Shown here piece after piece: positions 33,699 through 46,240 of a stretch of 64,000 nucleotides of DNA. The notes beneath the pieces are model-generated. The model was given only the letters and a program-made list of their open reading frames with translations, was not told where the DNA came from and searched no databases. Position numbers and translations under genes: made by a program. The stretch is taken from NCBI GenBank assembly GCA_024663395.1, contig JANFAH010000002.1, positions 2,046,001-2,110,000 on the forward strand, read 5' to 3'. This DNA comes from Pisolithus tinctorius (lineage: Eukaryota > Basidiomycota > Agaricomycetes > Boletales > Pisolithaceae). Each line of letters begins with the position of its first letter. Position 1 is the first letter of the stretch.

Positions 33699-35567
33699 TT
33701 AGTCGACCTCCATCCTACCTTCCTGTCCGGGTGCTGATCCAACTGCTGGTGGTGGCGGAGTAATAGAGATTGCTGGACCTCCAGCAGGTCCATGCACAGG
33801 TTCAACATTCGAAGGAGGTACTTCCAAGCCAGCACCTCCCTCAAATGAAGCCAGAGGGGGTTCAGTGGACTCCTGTCTTGAGCTGCTTTGGGATGATTGA
33901 ACCTCTACAACACTGGTGGCAGTGCCAAGTTTGACCATGACCAGCATGTGAGGTACTGGTGTAGGGTTGGAGGTAGCGTGAAATGGGACCAGAGGATGGT
34001 TAAGCATGTCTGGGGCTGGGAATAGGTGATTATGGATGGCATCTACCACCCGATGGAGAGCGGCAAGCTCAGTATGGGTTACTTCTATCTCCTGCCTCAT
34101 GTCAGCATTCTCCTGCTTTGGGATGGTAACCTCTTCCTGATATTCATCACAATGGCACGGATCATTGGCACCGGTTGTAGTAGTTGGCACTGGAGTGATG
34201 GGTGGGTCTGTTGCAACGCTTCTTGCACAAGACCGTGACTGGGATAGCCATGATGGAGTAATAATTTCCACTACTCAATAGAAATATTAGTTCAACTGAT
34301 TAGCCAAAAATATAGGACTGTGAACAACTTACTGGGGCGGCCAGTCTGTGGGCCAGGAGACGAATGACAGCTTGTTATTTTGGATGGACCGGCAGATTGA
34401 TTTTGGCTTGGTGCCCTTTGATGTTTGGCTTGTCGACCGGTCGATGGAGCTGGCACAGCAAGCGTTGAAGTGGTGGGAAGGCTGGTGGTGTCTTCTGGGG
34501 ATCGTTGCCAGTGAGGCCTTGATCGGGAGGCTTTTCACTGCATCTCAGACTTGTCTCCCCTCCCCTTGAACAAGCTGCATGAATATTTCGTACAGTGGCA
34601 TTGCCAGCATGCCCTGCCAGCTAGCACCATACAGGGCCAACTCCTGTCCTGGCATCTCACACACCGCTCAGCTTCTGGCACTACCTCCCAAGACTCAGGA
34701 GGGTTGTTGATGTCTTGCTGGTCCTGCACATCCTCGTCGACTGGTTTTGCCTTCTTCGTTGGTCTCCTTGACTGGCTCCGGCCTCTACTGGTCTGATCAC
34801 TGGCATCGACAGGCTTAGCCGCTGGCTGGCCATGTCTTGACTGGCTATGGCCCTGTGCCTTCTGCCGGTTCTGATCCTCTTCATTTCCCGGCTTCTGCAT
34901 CGCAACTCCAGTGGTCTTAGCCGTAATGTCTGTGGGTGCATGTTCGAGATCCCATGTCAGTGGTCTACCCAATTGCCATCATCAGAATCAGTGCTCACCT
35001 GGAAGCCGAGTCCCTTGAGCCTCATCCATACCCAACTCTTTCCCCTTCCCCTTATCCACCAGCTGTGCCTGGTGCTCGGCCCTTGATGAAGGCCCACTAA
35101 GCTCCTCCATCACCTTGTAATATGGGTGAGACTTAGGCTGGTGATGAAGGTGATACCATGGATGATCCTTCACATCGGCCTCTCGTGCCATCATCATCTG
35201 GTTGAAAGGGGGCCATGTCTGCGTCACCATGATTATTGCCAGGTCAACCATGTGCATATCGATAGCAATAAGATGTGGAGGGATCTCGAATGCTGGGGGT
35301 AGATGTTGAACAACTGTGCAGACCATTCCCTACATAGATTTCAGGAACGGATATCATGGCTGCAATGTCACTTACCAGCTGGGCCCACACAAGCTGAGCT
35401 GCTTTGCACCAGTGCGTACCATCCCGGCCCCGAAGCCCTTTTAGTTCCTGCATTGTAACCCTGGCAGCCTCCTCGACCATCTGCTTGGCATTTTCAGCAG
35501 TGATGACTGGCTGGATGTTGTTGGTCGATTGTGCCGGGATGAAGGTGCTGGTGTTGGCGGTAGACAT
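33699..35567 (-). CDS. Cys-cluster protein of unknown function, multi-exon
   Basis: Exons on the minus strand: 35567 to ~35360 (MSTANTSTFIPAQS.., helical), ~35320-34990 (MVCTVVQHLPPAFEIPPH, HPYYKVMEELSG), ~34970-34540 and 34271-33699. The third exon has a cysteine cluster CVRCQDRSWPC then CWQCHCTKYSC, resembling a shortened fungal Zn-cluster, after an Arg/Ser-rich stretch. The last exon has a short coiled coil (EEVTIPKQENADMRQEIEV) and a Pro-rich tail. I remember proteins of this layout (Cys cluster, Ser/Arg linker, coiled coil) as common in Agaricomycete repeat regions, without known function. Exon borders are approximate. It is divergent from the gene at 36179. Confidence 0.5.
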
Positions 35568-36178
35568 AGTGCTGTTTCACCTTGGGTGTGCAGGTGGTGG
35601 GCAGCTAGCATACACCATTCAACAGGCTTACATAAGCACAATACAAATGCTCACTCCGGTGATGCTGTGATTTACAATATTCAATGGACTGGTTTAACCA
35701 TTGAACATATTTTGCTGGGAGTATTGTATGGCAGTTGACAGTCATTCCACTAAGTGCCCATTTACATTATGTATGCACTTGCACATCCTGCATGATGACT
35801 GGTGAAAAAATATTGTGTAATACAATTGCCTTGTTTATATGGGCACTCCAGCCCAAAAATGAGACACTTTTTTCGACATCCGTGCATCTGCCTGATAATT
35901 GACTCCGCAAGGCAAAACCCACCAGTCGTGACTGTGTTCCAGCATGGTAAACAAGGTGCCTGCCAGCGGCGCCAGCCATGTTCTAATCTTATCACTGGTA
36001 CCAAAATCATTCTCAAACATCAGTGTAATCCCCATGGTGCCTACAACATTTCGAACTTTCATATGGCTCCCAGAAATGTTAGATTCAGTTCTGGCAGTCC
36101 AGATAAACTCTGTAAGTCAGCCAGGCCAAGGACCATTACTTCTAATGACTGTGTGCAGTAATTCCGTCATGCCATGAT

Positions 36179-37254
36179 ATGCAGCAGCTTGCATCTCTTG
36201 ATGAGGATGAGGAAATGCTTACTGAAGATGACCTGCCGGACACACCATCATCCCTGTTACGCGAGCCACCTTTCGAGCTGTCCCCAGCTCAAACAACATG
36301 CACAACCAGACCAGAACCCTCCTTCCAGTCCCCTGGTTTGCCCAGATCACCTTTGATAGAGCCAGCATGGGAGTCATTTGCACCGTCTCCCTCCTCTAGC
36401 AGCCCATTGGTTGAGCCTCCTTGGGACTCCATATCAACATGCCTCTCTGACAGCACCCCATTACTTGAGCCAGCATGGGACAAATCACCACCGCCTGTTT
36501 CCCCAGGTACTCCATTGCACGAGCCACCTTGGGGGTCACCCCCACCATTTCAGTCCCCACCGGTCAGTCCTTTACAAGAACTGGCATTTCAGTTGCCTGC
36601 TGCCACAAGATCATCAGCTCACATCTACCCAACTCAAGCAGCTGGCCAATCATCACGACTGCTCATCCTATTGCATGAGCCCCAATTTCAGTCCTTGACT
36701 CCTTCTGTGTCACCAGCCCATCGCAATCCTATCCCGGTTCCAAGCCCAACAACATTTGCATCGCCCAGCGGCAATTTCCCCGGTCCTCATCAACCTATGG
36801 GCCTTTCAGATGCTCCTGCATCATTCAGCTCCACATCGATACTGCCAGCTAGATCCCCGTCACTGGTTCCAATCCTGTTGTCACATTCAGAGCTTTTCGC
36901 AGTCTCCCAGGAGTTCGCCATACAGCCAGGAGTTGATACTCCACAAACCGAGTGTAAGTCCAGAAGTTCCTACACAACCATAGCTAAACATGTCTACCAG
37001 TTCAAATGTCAAGGCAGATCTCCAGTATCGTGGCTAGGAGTGGGGTGTGTCAGCCAGACATCAATACCGCACATGATGCCAATCTGATCACCGCATATAG
37101 GTATTATGCGAATACCCTGGTGGATGCAACCAGGGAGTGGCGATCACATGTTGAGCAGCATTCCATGCTTACCAGATTCTGGAAACAGTTAGCAGATCTT
37201 CTGGAGGAAGAGCCGGCAGTTGTAGGCTACTGTCTTAAACCAGACCAGCTTTAA
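36179..37254 (+). CDS. Pro-rich protein with 18-residue repeats, unknown
   Basis: The first exon (from about 36179) has an acidic start (DEDEEMLTEDDLPD) and then a Pro/Ser-rich body. Residues 57-140 hold four to five copies of an 18-residue unit (36347-36598). A second exon (about 37040-37254) in another frame encodes NTLVDATREWRSHVEQ and FWKQLADLLEEEPAV and stops at 37254. No catalytic motif is seen. It may be a structural or interaction protein belonging to a transposon-linked gene set, but this is a guess. The start could lie upstream in a further exon. Confidence 0.4.
36347..36598 (+). repeat. 54-bp coding repeat (18-residue unit)
   Basis: Units start at 36347, 36401, 36455, 36509 and 36566 and follow the pattern [ST]PL.EP.W[DEG]S..P..S... 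. The core is a Pro-Leu-x-Glu-Pro-x-Trp motif; the last unit is degenerate. Confidence 0.8.
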
Positions 37255-37447
37255 TTTGTATATTTAACTCATTTCAATGAACATTATGTTGAATGGAATT
37301 GGAGAAGTGCACATATTGGCCATGATTGGATTGTGACAGTGGGTTATGGTACATGGTAGCTATGGGGCCGGTAATTCACCGGTGATTCTTGCACTGTGCA
37401 CTATATATGTTTGGTCTATGGGAAACCATTAGGTACTGGCCTCAATT
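37255..37447. other. Short spacer
   Basis: Lies between the convergent ends of the genes at 36179-37254 and 37448-39663; nothing is seen in it. Confidence 0.4.
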
Positions 37448-39663
37448 CTACCTTCGCCTCCTCATGGTTGGAGTAGGATAATTATCATCTGGACGCCATG
37501 GGGGCCTACAATTCCGCTCTGGGCAACGAGCCACAGCATCCCCTTCTGCTTGATCCAACAGTCTATCATCCCTGTCCATCACACAGCCTCTAGGCCTGGC
37601 ATTCAAATTCCTACCCACTGGATCAACTCCTGACATAGATAAGCATGTGTAATTGTGTTATGGATGTATACCTACCATCATTAGGTGATATGACCGTCTT
37701 ATCATTCTGGGCTGCTGTAGAATGCTGTAATGAGAGGATTAACCAAGTGTGCATGGAAACCAACCATTGGATCTGATTCTTGGCGTGGGCTTGGGCTTCC
37801 TTGCAGTTGAATTGACACCATCATTGGCATGATTGTCTGATACAATTCTATCAGCAATATTCATTGTTGCTGGATACCACTTACCAGCTGGATTGGGGTA
37901 TGCAGTAGCTGTATTGCACCAGTCTGATGTGGACTGGTTCTGCCATCTGTTGTCCTCCTGTGCATTGGATGTTCCAGTGGGATGATCTATGGCACACAAT
38001 TCCAAGGTCATGTTAGGGTTACCAGTAAAAAATCTGACCAGCTCTGACATACCATCTATCCATTGCCATTTGGTGGAAGGTTTTGTGGGAGGAGCTTGTT
38101 CCTCCTCTGAGTGATGTCCATAGTCAGAGCCATCAATGGAATTTACTTAATGTGCGATCAGTTATGTATATCCAAATTGATCATGACCTCACCTTCCATC
38201 CAGGGTCTCTTCCCTTTGGCTTTGTCTGACCGGCGTTGGTGTTTGGAGACCAGCTCCTCCAGAGAACCATCCTGAGATCTCCACCTTCGGAACCAGAAGA
38301 CATCTTCTGGGTGCTCCTGCTGTTGCTCCTTCCAGAACTCCAAGGTTTCGATTAGTTCATGATGTGTCAGCCTGGTGGGCTCTTTGAACAGGATATTGGG
38401 AGGAAGATACTTGGAAGACACATAGGATGCCCAGTTGTCAGCTATTGCGGCCCAAGGTACACTGGCATTTGTCTTCCCACAAGCCAAGCCTGTGTTTAGA
38501 TGTTAGTAACTCATCGACCATGGAAATTGGCACGTACAATAATGGCCGGTTACAAACACCCTCATGATGTCCTTTAATTCTGGTGTCCATAAGTCCAAGA
38601 GATTCAGAAGAATGGGCGTGCCATCATCATTGGTGGACAGGGAGAATTGAGACCGCTTTTTTCCTTTCCATGCTTTTACTGTGGTTTGACTGGCCTCATC
38701 CTCTCCACTGCCATCCTCTGTACCATTGGCCCCAAAGGCCTTCTTTGCGTAGGCTGACCACTTTCCATGAAGGTCTTCCCAATCTGAATAGAGCTCTCCA
38801 TCACCCAGCTCGTCATTGAAGTCATTCCTACACTGGTCAGATATGGTGAAGCCTGTCAGGAAAGCACTCACACTCCAACCATCACTTTGCCATCCTTATC
38901 CTTCCATGCCGACATGATCACCACTCTCATCCCACACTGCTTCCACATGTCATACACAAACTGTTTTGCATACTTTCGGCCCTTACTTGTTGTGGCCCTG
39001 CATTTAAGTTAGTATTGCCCATGGGAGACCTTGGATGCTTACTCTGCCTGGGCTTCAGGTGGCGGCTTTCTCTCGTTCCACTCTTTCACCAAACGGGCTG
39101 CCTGGTCCAATTCAGCCTTGGTCAACGACTGGAATACCTTCTGAACAGCCGGCTGATAGTGTTTGATCATAGCCAACATCCCGGGCTGTATTCCGGCCTT
39201 CACAAGTACTTGCTGGATATCCTTCTTACGCTGCAGCTTGATCACCTTTAGGGCCGTCCATTTGGAGCCATACTTGACCAAGGCCTTCCGTGCCTGGGAC
39301 TGACTGTTGTTATACATCCAGTTCTTGATGGCCTGTAAAATATACTTAACACGACTGCAAGCACATCAATACTGTTAAGCTTACCGTCCATTTTCTATTC
39401 CATTCATTTTGTTTGAGGCTCTTGTTGGCATCCAGCCGCTTGATTTTGTTCCACATGCTCTCCATCAGCGAGGCCCTTTTGTTTGTGTCAGCTTCCTTCC
39501 AATCATTTAGACCATCTTGGAGGATTTGAAGTTCATCCAGTCTCAGCTTTCCTGGCACAGATTTTGCTGTCTCCATGCTATCTGAGCTAGATTCCTCATC
39601 AGAGGAAAAGTCCTCCTCATCTGAGGTATTAACACCATTAGTACTGTGATCACTGCTGGCCAT
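37448..39663 (-). CDS. KDZ companion gene, function unknown
   Basis: A multi-exon minus-strand gene starting at 39663 (MASSDHSTNG, Ser/Asp/Glu-rich) about 370 bp from, and divergent to, the KDZ transposase. Readable exons: 39663 to ~39386 (LQDGLNDWKEADTNKRASLM, KQNEWNRKWT), ~39330-39039 (AIKNWMYNNSQSQARKAL, a helical LTKAELDQAARLVKEW), ~38997-38530 (TSKGRKYAKQFVYDMWKQ, MRVVIMSAWKDKDG, FNDELGDGELYSDWEDL), ~38490-38158 (WAAIADNWASYVSSKYLPP, TLEFWKEQQQEHPEDVFWF) and shorter exons down to 37448. Introns are ~50 bp (for example GTAAGC..TACAG at about 39335-39385). The layout, with NW.. and WE.L..W helical motifs and an acidic N terminus, is one that I recall as a partner of basidiomycete DNA transposons. 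No function is known. Confidence 0.55.
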
Positions 39664-40034
39664 TCTGAATGTTGGAGAAGGTGTTGGGGTTGGTTAGTTG
39701 CAGGTAATGTTACCCTTTGTTGAAAGAAAATTTGGAGTCCGTTCCTCATAGTTACTGTCACCCATTCTTGAATAAAGTTCCAGGGGCCGAGTAATGTTCT
39801 GGTCATGATACATACCCATTGTTAGTATAGTCTTGTTCCAGTCGATCAGTACCGTAGCCAAACATGGTAAGCTGATTCATCTATCATCCAGTCTGCTACT
39901 ATATATAGATAAAGTATAGTTTGATCCTGATTGGATCTTCTGACATTGATTCTGAGATCCAACTCAAATCATAGTCGTGCCAGGCATCACAATGAGGCAT
40001 GTATGGCTGAGGCCTGCAGACATCCTGCAAGGAC
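39664..40034. promoter_or_regulatory. Divergent intergenic region of the KDZ gene pair
   Basis: About 370 bp between two divergent starts; it presumably holds both promoters and possibly further 5' exons of the transposase. No specific site was identified. Confidence 0.3.
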
Positions 40035-43000
40035 TTGATACTAGACATGGGCAGGTCACGAATCACCCGAGCTGCAGTGGCCACCCCAGTAACCCATGTC
40101 ACTTGGAAAAAGGTGAAAACCACCAGGGGATCCAAAGAAAAGATGGTCAAGTTTACTCCAAGAAAGAAGGCAAGATATGCAACCGGCCAAAGCAATGAAT
40201 CACCTACTAGGGCAGGATCTTCGAGCATCCAGGAACCCAATTTAGTCCAGGGTAATGATGCTGACCTATATTGCTACATGGATGATGCATCACCACTGAG
40301 GACATCAAGAATTCCAAAAAGCCAGGTGTGCATTATCAAACATCCCGGTGCTGGCAATGTGTGCCTTACAGTATTACAGAACAGTTATCTGGAAGAGTGG
40401 CTGCCCTATAAGAGTAGATACCTGTCTGTGCTCCTGAACATGGAGGCCCCACCCGATGTCATGGCTTGTTTTGTGTGTAAAGCAGAAGGGGCACCATATA
40501 GATGCATGGACTGTGCGCATCGCCCATTGTCTTGTAAAACATGTTGCATCGAGCAACACAAGCTCAGACCGTTCCATCGGGTACAAAAATGGAATGGAAG
40601 ATTCTTTGAAGACTTCACTCTATGGCTGGTGAGTTCCGGTTTCAACCCATCATCTGTGATGACTGATATCGTAGGTTGGTTTGGTGCTACACTTGGGCCA
40701 TGCCAGAGCACCATGCCTGGCAGGAAAAGGTTCTTGGGAGGATGCTGCCAGCCATGTAGATGATGAGTGGGAGGACATCGAGGAGAGTCACCAACCAGCA
40801 CATCTCAACCCACCGGATGATAGAAACTATCTGACAGTTGTGGACACTGGCGGCATGCACTTTTGCAATGTGCAGTATTGCAACTGCCCTGGGTCTGAGG
40901 ATTCACATCTTCAGCTTACCATGGCCGGCCTATTCCTGGCTATGACTAAGGCACCAAGGACGGCTTTCACTTTCCAGGTGCTGGACGACTTCATCAGGGA
41001 CAATGTTGAATGTGGAACCTCCGCCATGAACTATTATAGCAAACTTCAGAGAGTCACCTCAAGCACATTTCCTCACCTAGTGCCAGTGAGTGCGATCACC
41101 CCTGGCCTACCATATGCCACATCGCTCATGCCAGTCGAAGAATAGGTATAGGGAATTGCTCAGGGTGTCAAGAATGTGGAGGCTCCTAAAGCTGTTGAAA
41201 TGGCAGGGATTCCATCAACAGTCGCCTGATCCCCGGGCCGGTGAACTTGTCCTCTTCTGCCCTGCCTGTCCCCAGCCAGGGATCAATGTACCAGATCAGG
41301 ATATTGCTCTCTCTGAGTCCATATTCTATTCATTATTGCAAAGGCATTGTTAGCCTGACTTGTGTAGCTGGCAGTTTGCTAGGACCTTTGTGATGGATGG
41401 CAACTTCAAGGCCAAGCATATGCTGCCCAAGAATGCTGCTGAAGAGGTCTCACTCATGGATGGAAATGGCTTCATGGTCACATCGGCTCCATACAAGGAA
41501 TATTTGACTGGGACCGTAAATAGAATAGAAGTTGGTGTGCCATGATCTCTCCAAAGGCACTGGACTGATTGCATTGTGCAGAAATCTGACTGCAATAACC
41601 ACCGGGCTGTTAATCAAGCAAATGCACAAAGGAATAAGTTGGAATCGACCAGGATTGGTGGATGTGCCTGTGCGAGGCATGGCTGTTTTGTACCTCATGC
41701 AATGGTCGACTTTCAGAAGGGAGAGCAGTACGCACCAATTCATAGTCCCTGGTCATGACTAACAATATAGCAGGCAGGTCAATATGGATTATGCTCTGGT
41801 CAATGCCATGCACCATGAATTGGACCCCTGGCAACCAGTCATAACCTTTTATGACATCAATTGTCAGTATAGCAAGAACTTGGCCCGCCAGCTTGAGGAA
41901 AATAGATATCTCTCTCTGCCTTCCGGATTACGGATTCAGCCCAGCATTGGACTATGGCATGTCCATGGCCATCAGACAGAGTGCTTCGCCAGATATGCTC
42001 CAAACTTTATCCCAGGTGCTGGCCGGGTGGATGGTGAAATCATGGAGACCCTCTGGTCTTCTCTCAACATAATCTCACCATCAGCCTGGGGAATGGCGAC
42101 AGCACATCGTCAGGAGTTGCTGGACTTCCAAATGAATGATAGTAACTTCCTCAAAATGATATGGATGCATATGTCATCACAGTACCTGGTTGACCACCGC
42201 TTGATTACTTGCACATAGCATCAGCATTGAAATGGAAGTTCAAGGTTGCCAAGCAGTCATTAGCAACAATCCAAGATAAATTCAATGAGTTGGATAGCAA
42301 GGTACCGGATGGCTTGCGTCGGTTATGGGTGGAACAAGAACTTGTGGCGCAGTCATGCCAGCAGAATACTCCGCAGGCCATGGACATATATGAAGTCCGG
42401 CTGGAGAAGGGTAAGGGGGCCAACTGTATCATCTGTCCCATAACTTACATACATCATGGTAGCACCCACCATGAAAGCCATTGAGATTGACCTAATCCAT
42501 AAGGACCATTCATTCAGCAGCTCACGTGGTTCAGCTACTTGGATTGCACGGGCATTAAAGGTTGAGCAGGCTCAAATAGTGCTTGCTATGGATACACGAC
42601 ATATGGACACCAGGGCAAGAGGCAGACCGGTTGTCGATTTCGCACTGGCAAGACTGGTTGCAATCACAGATTGATGCACTAGTACATGGAGCAGCCCAGT
42701 TCATCGGAAATGACTGGCAAGTTAACCCCAGGCAAAGGCCCAGAAGTATAGCCCCATTCAACAGGGACAGTAATGACAAAACTGATGATCCATTCCTCCC
42801 TGATCGTCCTGGTCACCAGGAGGTCAGCGATGTTCCACTGCCATCATATATCAGAGTACAGTATTTCCATGACATGGGCCTCGGCAGTCTTGTGGAACAG
42901 GAAATACATCTGAGACAGGGCCAGGCAAATGATGCATTGCATGAATTGCGTCTGGCCCTTGTGGACAAGGCCATGATATTTCGTACAGATGTCCGGAAAG

Positions 43001-43573
43001 GAGGGAACTACACAATGACAACCTGGGCATGGGGCTGGATATCCAATGCAGAGGCAATGGTTCAGCGGCATGCCGCCATCTATCGCCAGTGCCGAAAGCA
43101 ACTTATTGCACTGGGGGCTGGGGAGGACATTCTTGGCAAATACCAAGAATTGAATAGGGCAGACCTGACTGTGAGTGCCACAATTGCAGACCCAAATGCA
43201 AGAGGTCATCGTGACGACACTCTGGCCTGGTTTTGGACCGTGGACCTTCCCCAGGATTCTGCCATGAATGACAGGATGTTGGAATGTAGGCAGATCAATT
43301 GGGCTTGTGTGAAATACTGACTGAATTATCACAGTTTATCGAGTCAACTGGCTGTGTACAAAAGTGCTACAGGATCGCTGGGAAGAAGAGCTAGAGTTAC
43401 TCACACTGGAGACTGGGTGGACACAGAAATTCTTCTTACACAAGGAGAAATTCTGGAGTGGCCGGCATATGGAGGCATTGGCAGTGGGCAATACTGGTTT
43501 CGCATGTTATTCGGCTAGGCAGTCCCAGATGTATCAAGATTTAGCAGGAACACTAGGATGTACTTCAAGATAG
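40035..43573 (+). pseudogene. KDZ (Kyakuja-Dileera-Zisupton) transposase
   Basis: Order of blocks: CxC2-type cysteine cluster (CFVCKAEGAPYRCMDC, LSCKTCCIEQH, then LHLGHARAPC), VVDTGGMHFCNVQYCNC, RYRELLRVSRMWR, FCPACPQPGINVPD, the first catalytic Asp in FVMDGNFKAKHM, HRAVNQANAQRNKLEST, CACARHGCFVPHAMVDFQKG, second Asp in FYDINCQYSKN, GLWHVHGHQTECFARYAPNF, catalytic Glu in VDGEIMETLWSSLN, and C-terminal LRQGQANDALHELRLAL, DPNARG, LAWFWTVDL, VNWLCTKVLQDRWEEE. Introns that restore frame: 40629-40674, 41086-41134, 41537-41581, 41728-41773, 43286-43334 (45-49 bp). The junction near 42173-42218 could not be phased. An in-frame TAG at 41351-41353 lies just before the first catalytic Asp, so the copy is probably dead. 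Terminal repeats of the element were not found. Confidence 0.9.
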
Positions 43574-43970
43574 GAATTGGCAGAGTAATGTGCATATATC
43601 TCTAGATAGTATGAAACCAGGGAAATTACATATCAAGATTCTAATGAGATGTGTAATGAGGACAGCACCCTACTTATTGCTGGCTCCTGGCTGGGTAACT
43701 GAATTGACTCGGAAGTCCTCAAGCTGGTCCTGTACTTGTCCAAGGCTGTCAAAAAGGGTGAGCCATTCACTGCAGAATTCCATCACACCATGGAGCCGGC
43801 AAATCTCCTCCTCCTCCTGATGGATCATCTCGTCACAGCTTTCAATCAACTGGCCGATGCTGTCTGATGGCATCTGGTCCATGTCACACAGCAGTGGGAG
43901 ACTCTCTTTTCCTTCCTATGGCATGGATGGATTCAATGGAATGATCAAAAAATGGCCACCTGTGAAGTAC

Positions 43971-44862
43971 GGGTTTACCCTCGGGTGACTGGGCTTCAAG
44001 ACTGGGTGACAGGGGCCAAGTCCAAGTGGCCAGAATCAAGGCTGGGAGACAGGGGCCAAGTCTGGTTAGACTGGAGTTAAGGCCGGAGGTCAGGGGCTAA
44101 GTCCAGGGGACCAGACTTAAGGCCGGGAGTGTGGGAACAAGACCAGTAGCATGGGAAACCGACCAGTCTTGGGGTGCGCACAGGGGGAAGCCAGTCTGGG
44201 GTTGGATCTACCTCCCTTGGTCTCAGCTTATGTGCTGTACCCTTATGCAAGCCAGGGAGAGGTCCAGGACAGGGGCTGGGGATAGCTTAAGGCTTGGCCT
44301 TAGCTATAGAGTAGTCTCGGGGTGTAGTATGGAGTTGAGGGTAATACTTAATTGATATTCTGACTGAGAGTGCTATGAAGTATGTACAGGGGTTAAATAC
44401 ATGAGGCCGGTCCGGGATAATGAACATAGAGCCGGACTTGTTAATAAGCTATTAGCAAGAAGATTAGCAAGAGAGTGGATAGCCATAGTGGCTGTGCCGA
44501 GGCTAATAGCCAAAGTCCGGGTGACTGGCATACCGGGGTCAGACACAGGATTTGTACAGTAAGCAAAGTCAGATGATGGGCTAGACTAAATATAGTACAA
44601 ACAAAGGGAAACAGACCGGAGTTATGTCTGGGTGACCTGGACATGGACCTAGGAGGACCGGGGTGGAGCAGTGCAAGGTCGGGAGGCCGAAACAGACCGG
44701 AGATAGGGGTAAAACACCGGACTTGAGTTATGCAGGCTGGAGTTGAGTTATCTAGGGCCGGGATTGGGTTTTCTAGGCTGGACCAGGACCAGACTTGACC
44801 GTAGATAGGGGCTAGGGGTCCGGACTGGTCCGAGTCCGAGTCCGAGAGTCATGGATATGACA
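43971..44862 (-). mobile_element. Solo LTR (892 bp) with target duplication
   Basis: Starts TGTGAAGTAC and ends GGATATGACA on the plus strand, flanked on both sides by CCACC (43966-43970 and 44863-44867). Read on the minus strand it begins TGTCATATCC, like the LTR starts of elements A (TGTCATAACC) and G (TGTCATGACC), which sets the orientation. It has no internal coding region. Excision leaves a continuous frame in the surrounding minus-strand gene. Confidence 0.85.
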
Positions 44863-45587
44863 CCACCATGCACCTCAACAAAGAATTCCTTGGCCTCCTG
44901 CAAAACTTCCTGCAATGACCGACGATCATACCCACCCAGATGGGTAGGCTCCCTTGTCCACCAGGTATGTGGCATAGGACCAGTGTGGATCATACATCTC
45001 ACCTCTCCTCGTTTGACCTGCAGCACATTCAACTCCATGATGTGTGCCAGCAGGGCGGTCTCTCCCATATTTTGTATGGCCGTCCACCAAAGCAGTTCAT
45101 TGGCAACATGTGGGACCTTCATGATTGTCCCATATGAGTTGCAGGTAGCCAGGGCCTGCTTCAATATATGCTGTGGAAAAGTCCATGACACAGCAAACCA
45201 GCATCCATTTTGACAAACTCACTGTTTCCACCTGAACCTGCTGATACCAGTCATCTGGCAGTTGATCGCTTGGGTTGTTGGCCTGCTGCAAAGCATATGT
45301 GAACTGTCTAAATCAGACACTGATGTATTGGATTATCATGGAGAGGTAGGATAGATTAGCGGTCCTGACATCCATGGTGATTCAGAGTAGAGTTGGATCA
45401 GGTGAAAATGTTATTACATAGCAATGTGGCTGACACATGTGATGACTGCAAGATAAGAGATCATCAATAATCACATCCCAGGAGGCCAGAATAGCAAGTG
45501 GCCTATCCCGGTGCAGCGGTTGTCATGAGCCAAGTGGCTGGATATCAATCTGAACAATGCTGATGATGCAACCGTAGTGTATCTATG

Positions 45588-46000
45588 CATTACCAGCACT
45601 GCCAGACCTGTACTGGGAAAGGCCGTGTTGCATTTTCTCAATGGCTGTGGAATAGGCAATTAGTTGGAAAGGCCCCAGGCTATCGTCCAATGCTTGTGGA
45701 CAGTGTATAATGAAAGGTCCACATGCTGAAATATGACCGGCATGGTAGGAAGTGTAGCTAGTGGCAGACCCGTAGCAGAACATTGTATCCATGCATTACC
45801 AGGACTGCCGGACCTGTGCTAGAAAAGGCTGCATCATGTTTTCTCAATGGCTGTGGAATACAAAATTAGGTTGAAAGGCCCCAGTCCATCATCTAATGCT
45901 TTGGCATGGTGTATAAAGGAACATGAACACCATGAAATGGAACCGGTGTGGTAGGAAGTGTAGCTAGCACTGGAGCGATAGCAGAACTCGCCATCTATAG
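45588..46000. repeat. ~207-bp tandem duplication
   Basis: Two imperfect copies sharing GCATTACCAG.ACTGCC.GACC, TTTTCTCAATGGCTGTGGAATA and GGTAGGAAGTGTAGCTAG, offset by 206-207 bp. They encode the repeated segment of the minus-strand gene. Confidence 0.75.
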
Positions 46001-46240
46001 CCTCTACCTTGGTACCCATACCATGCTGGAATAATATGTGGAAGCCGGAGGTACTATGCCACCATAGTGGCACCTGTTTTTGAAGGCTTGAATGGTCATT
46101 TACCAACGCCATGTAACCATGGCAGCTTCACTATGGTCTGGAAAACACCGGCATACATAGCCACGGTTCCATACTACACACTACAGCTACCAGATTACTG
46201 ATCATCAACACCATGCTCGCTATATTGTCTTCTGATCTTA

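Larger units (their letters stand above)
43670..46112 (-). pseudogene. Minus-strand gene of unknown function, cut by a solo LTR
   Basis: Protein-like exons: ~46112-45480 (two related segments, SYTSYH.G.IS and LDD.LGPF.LI.YSTAIEK), 45291-45190 (NNPSDQLPDDWYQQVQ), 45191-44863 (QALATCNSYGTIMKVPH, ELLWWTAIQNMGETALLAHI, LQVKRGEVRCMIHTGPMPH, EAKEFFVEVHGG). The last exon is interrupted at 44862 by a solo LTR; beyond it, at 43970-43670, the same frame resumes (HFLIIPLNPSMP, a TAG stop, then DQMPSDSIGQLIESCDEM). It is divergent from the TET/JBP-like gene at 46241. No known domain was identified. It may be part of the same transposon-linked gene set. Confidence 0.5.

Noticed and set aside
41346..41377. 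Very short intron that would remove the TAG at 41351 in the KDZ transposase
   Set aside because: Possible GT..AG pairs would give 19-26 bp introns, below a workable size; a plain stop codon is the simpler reading.
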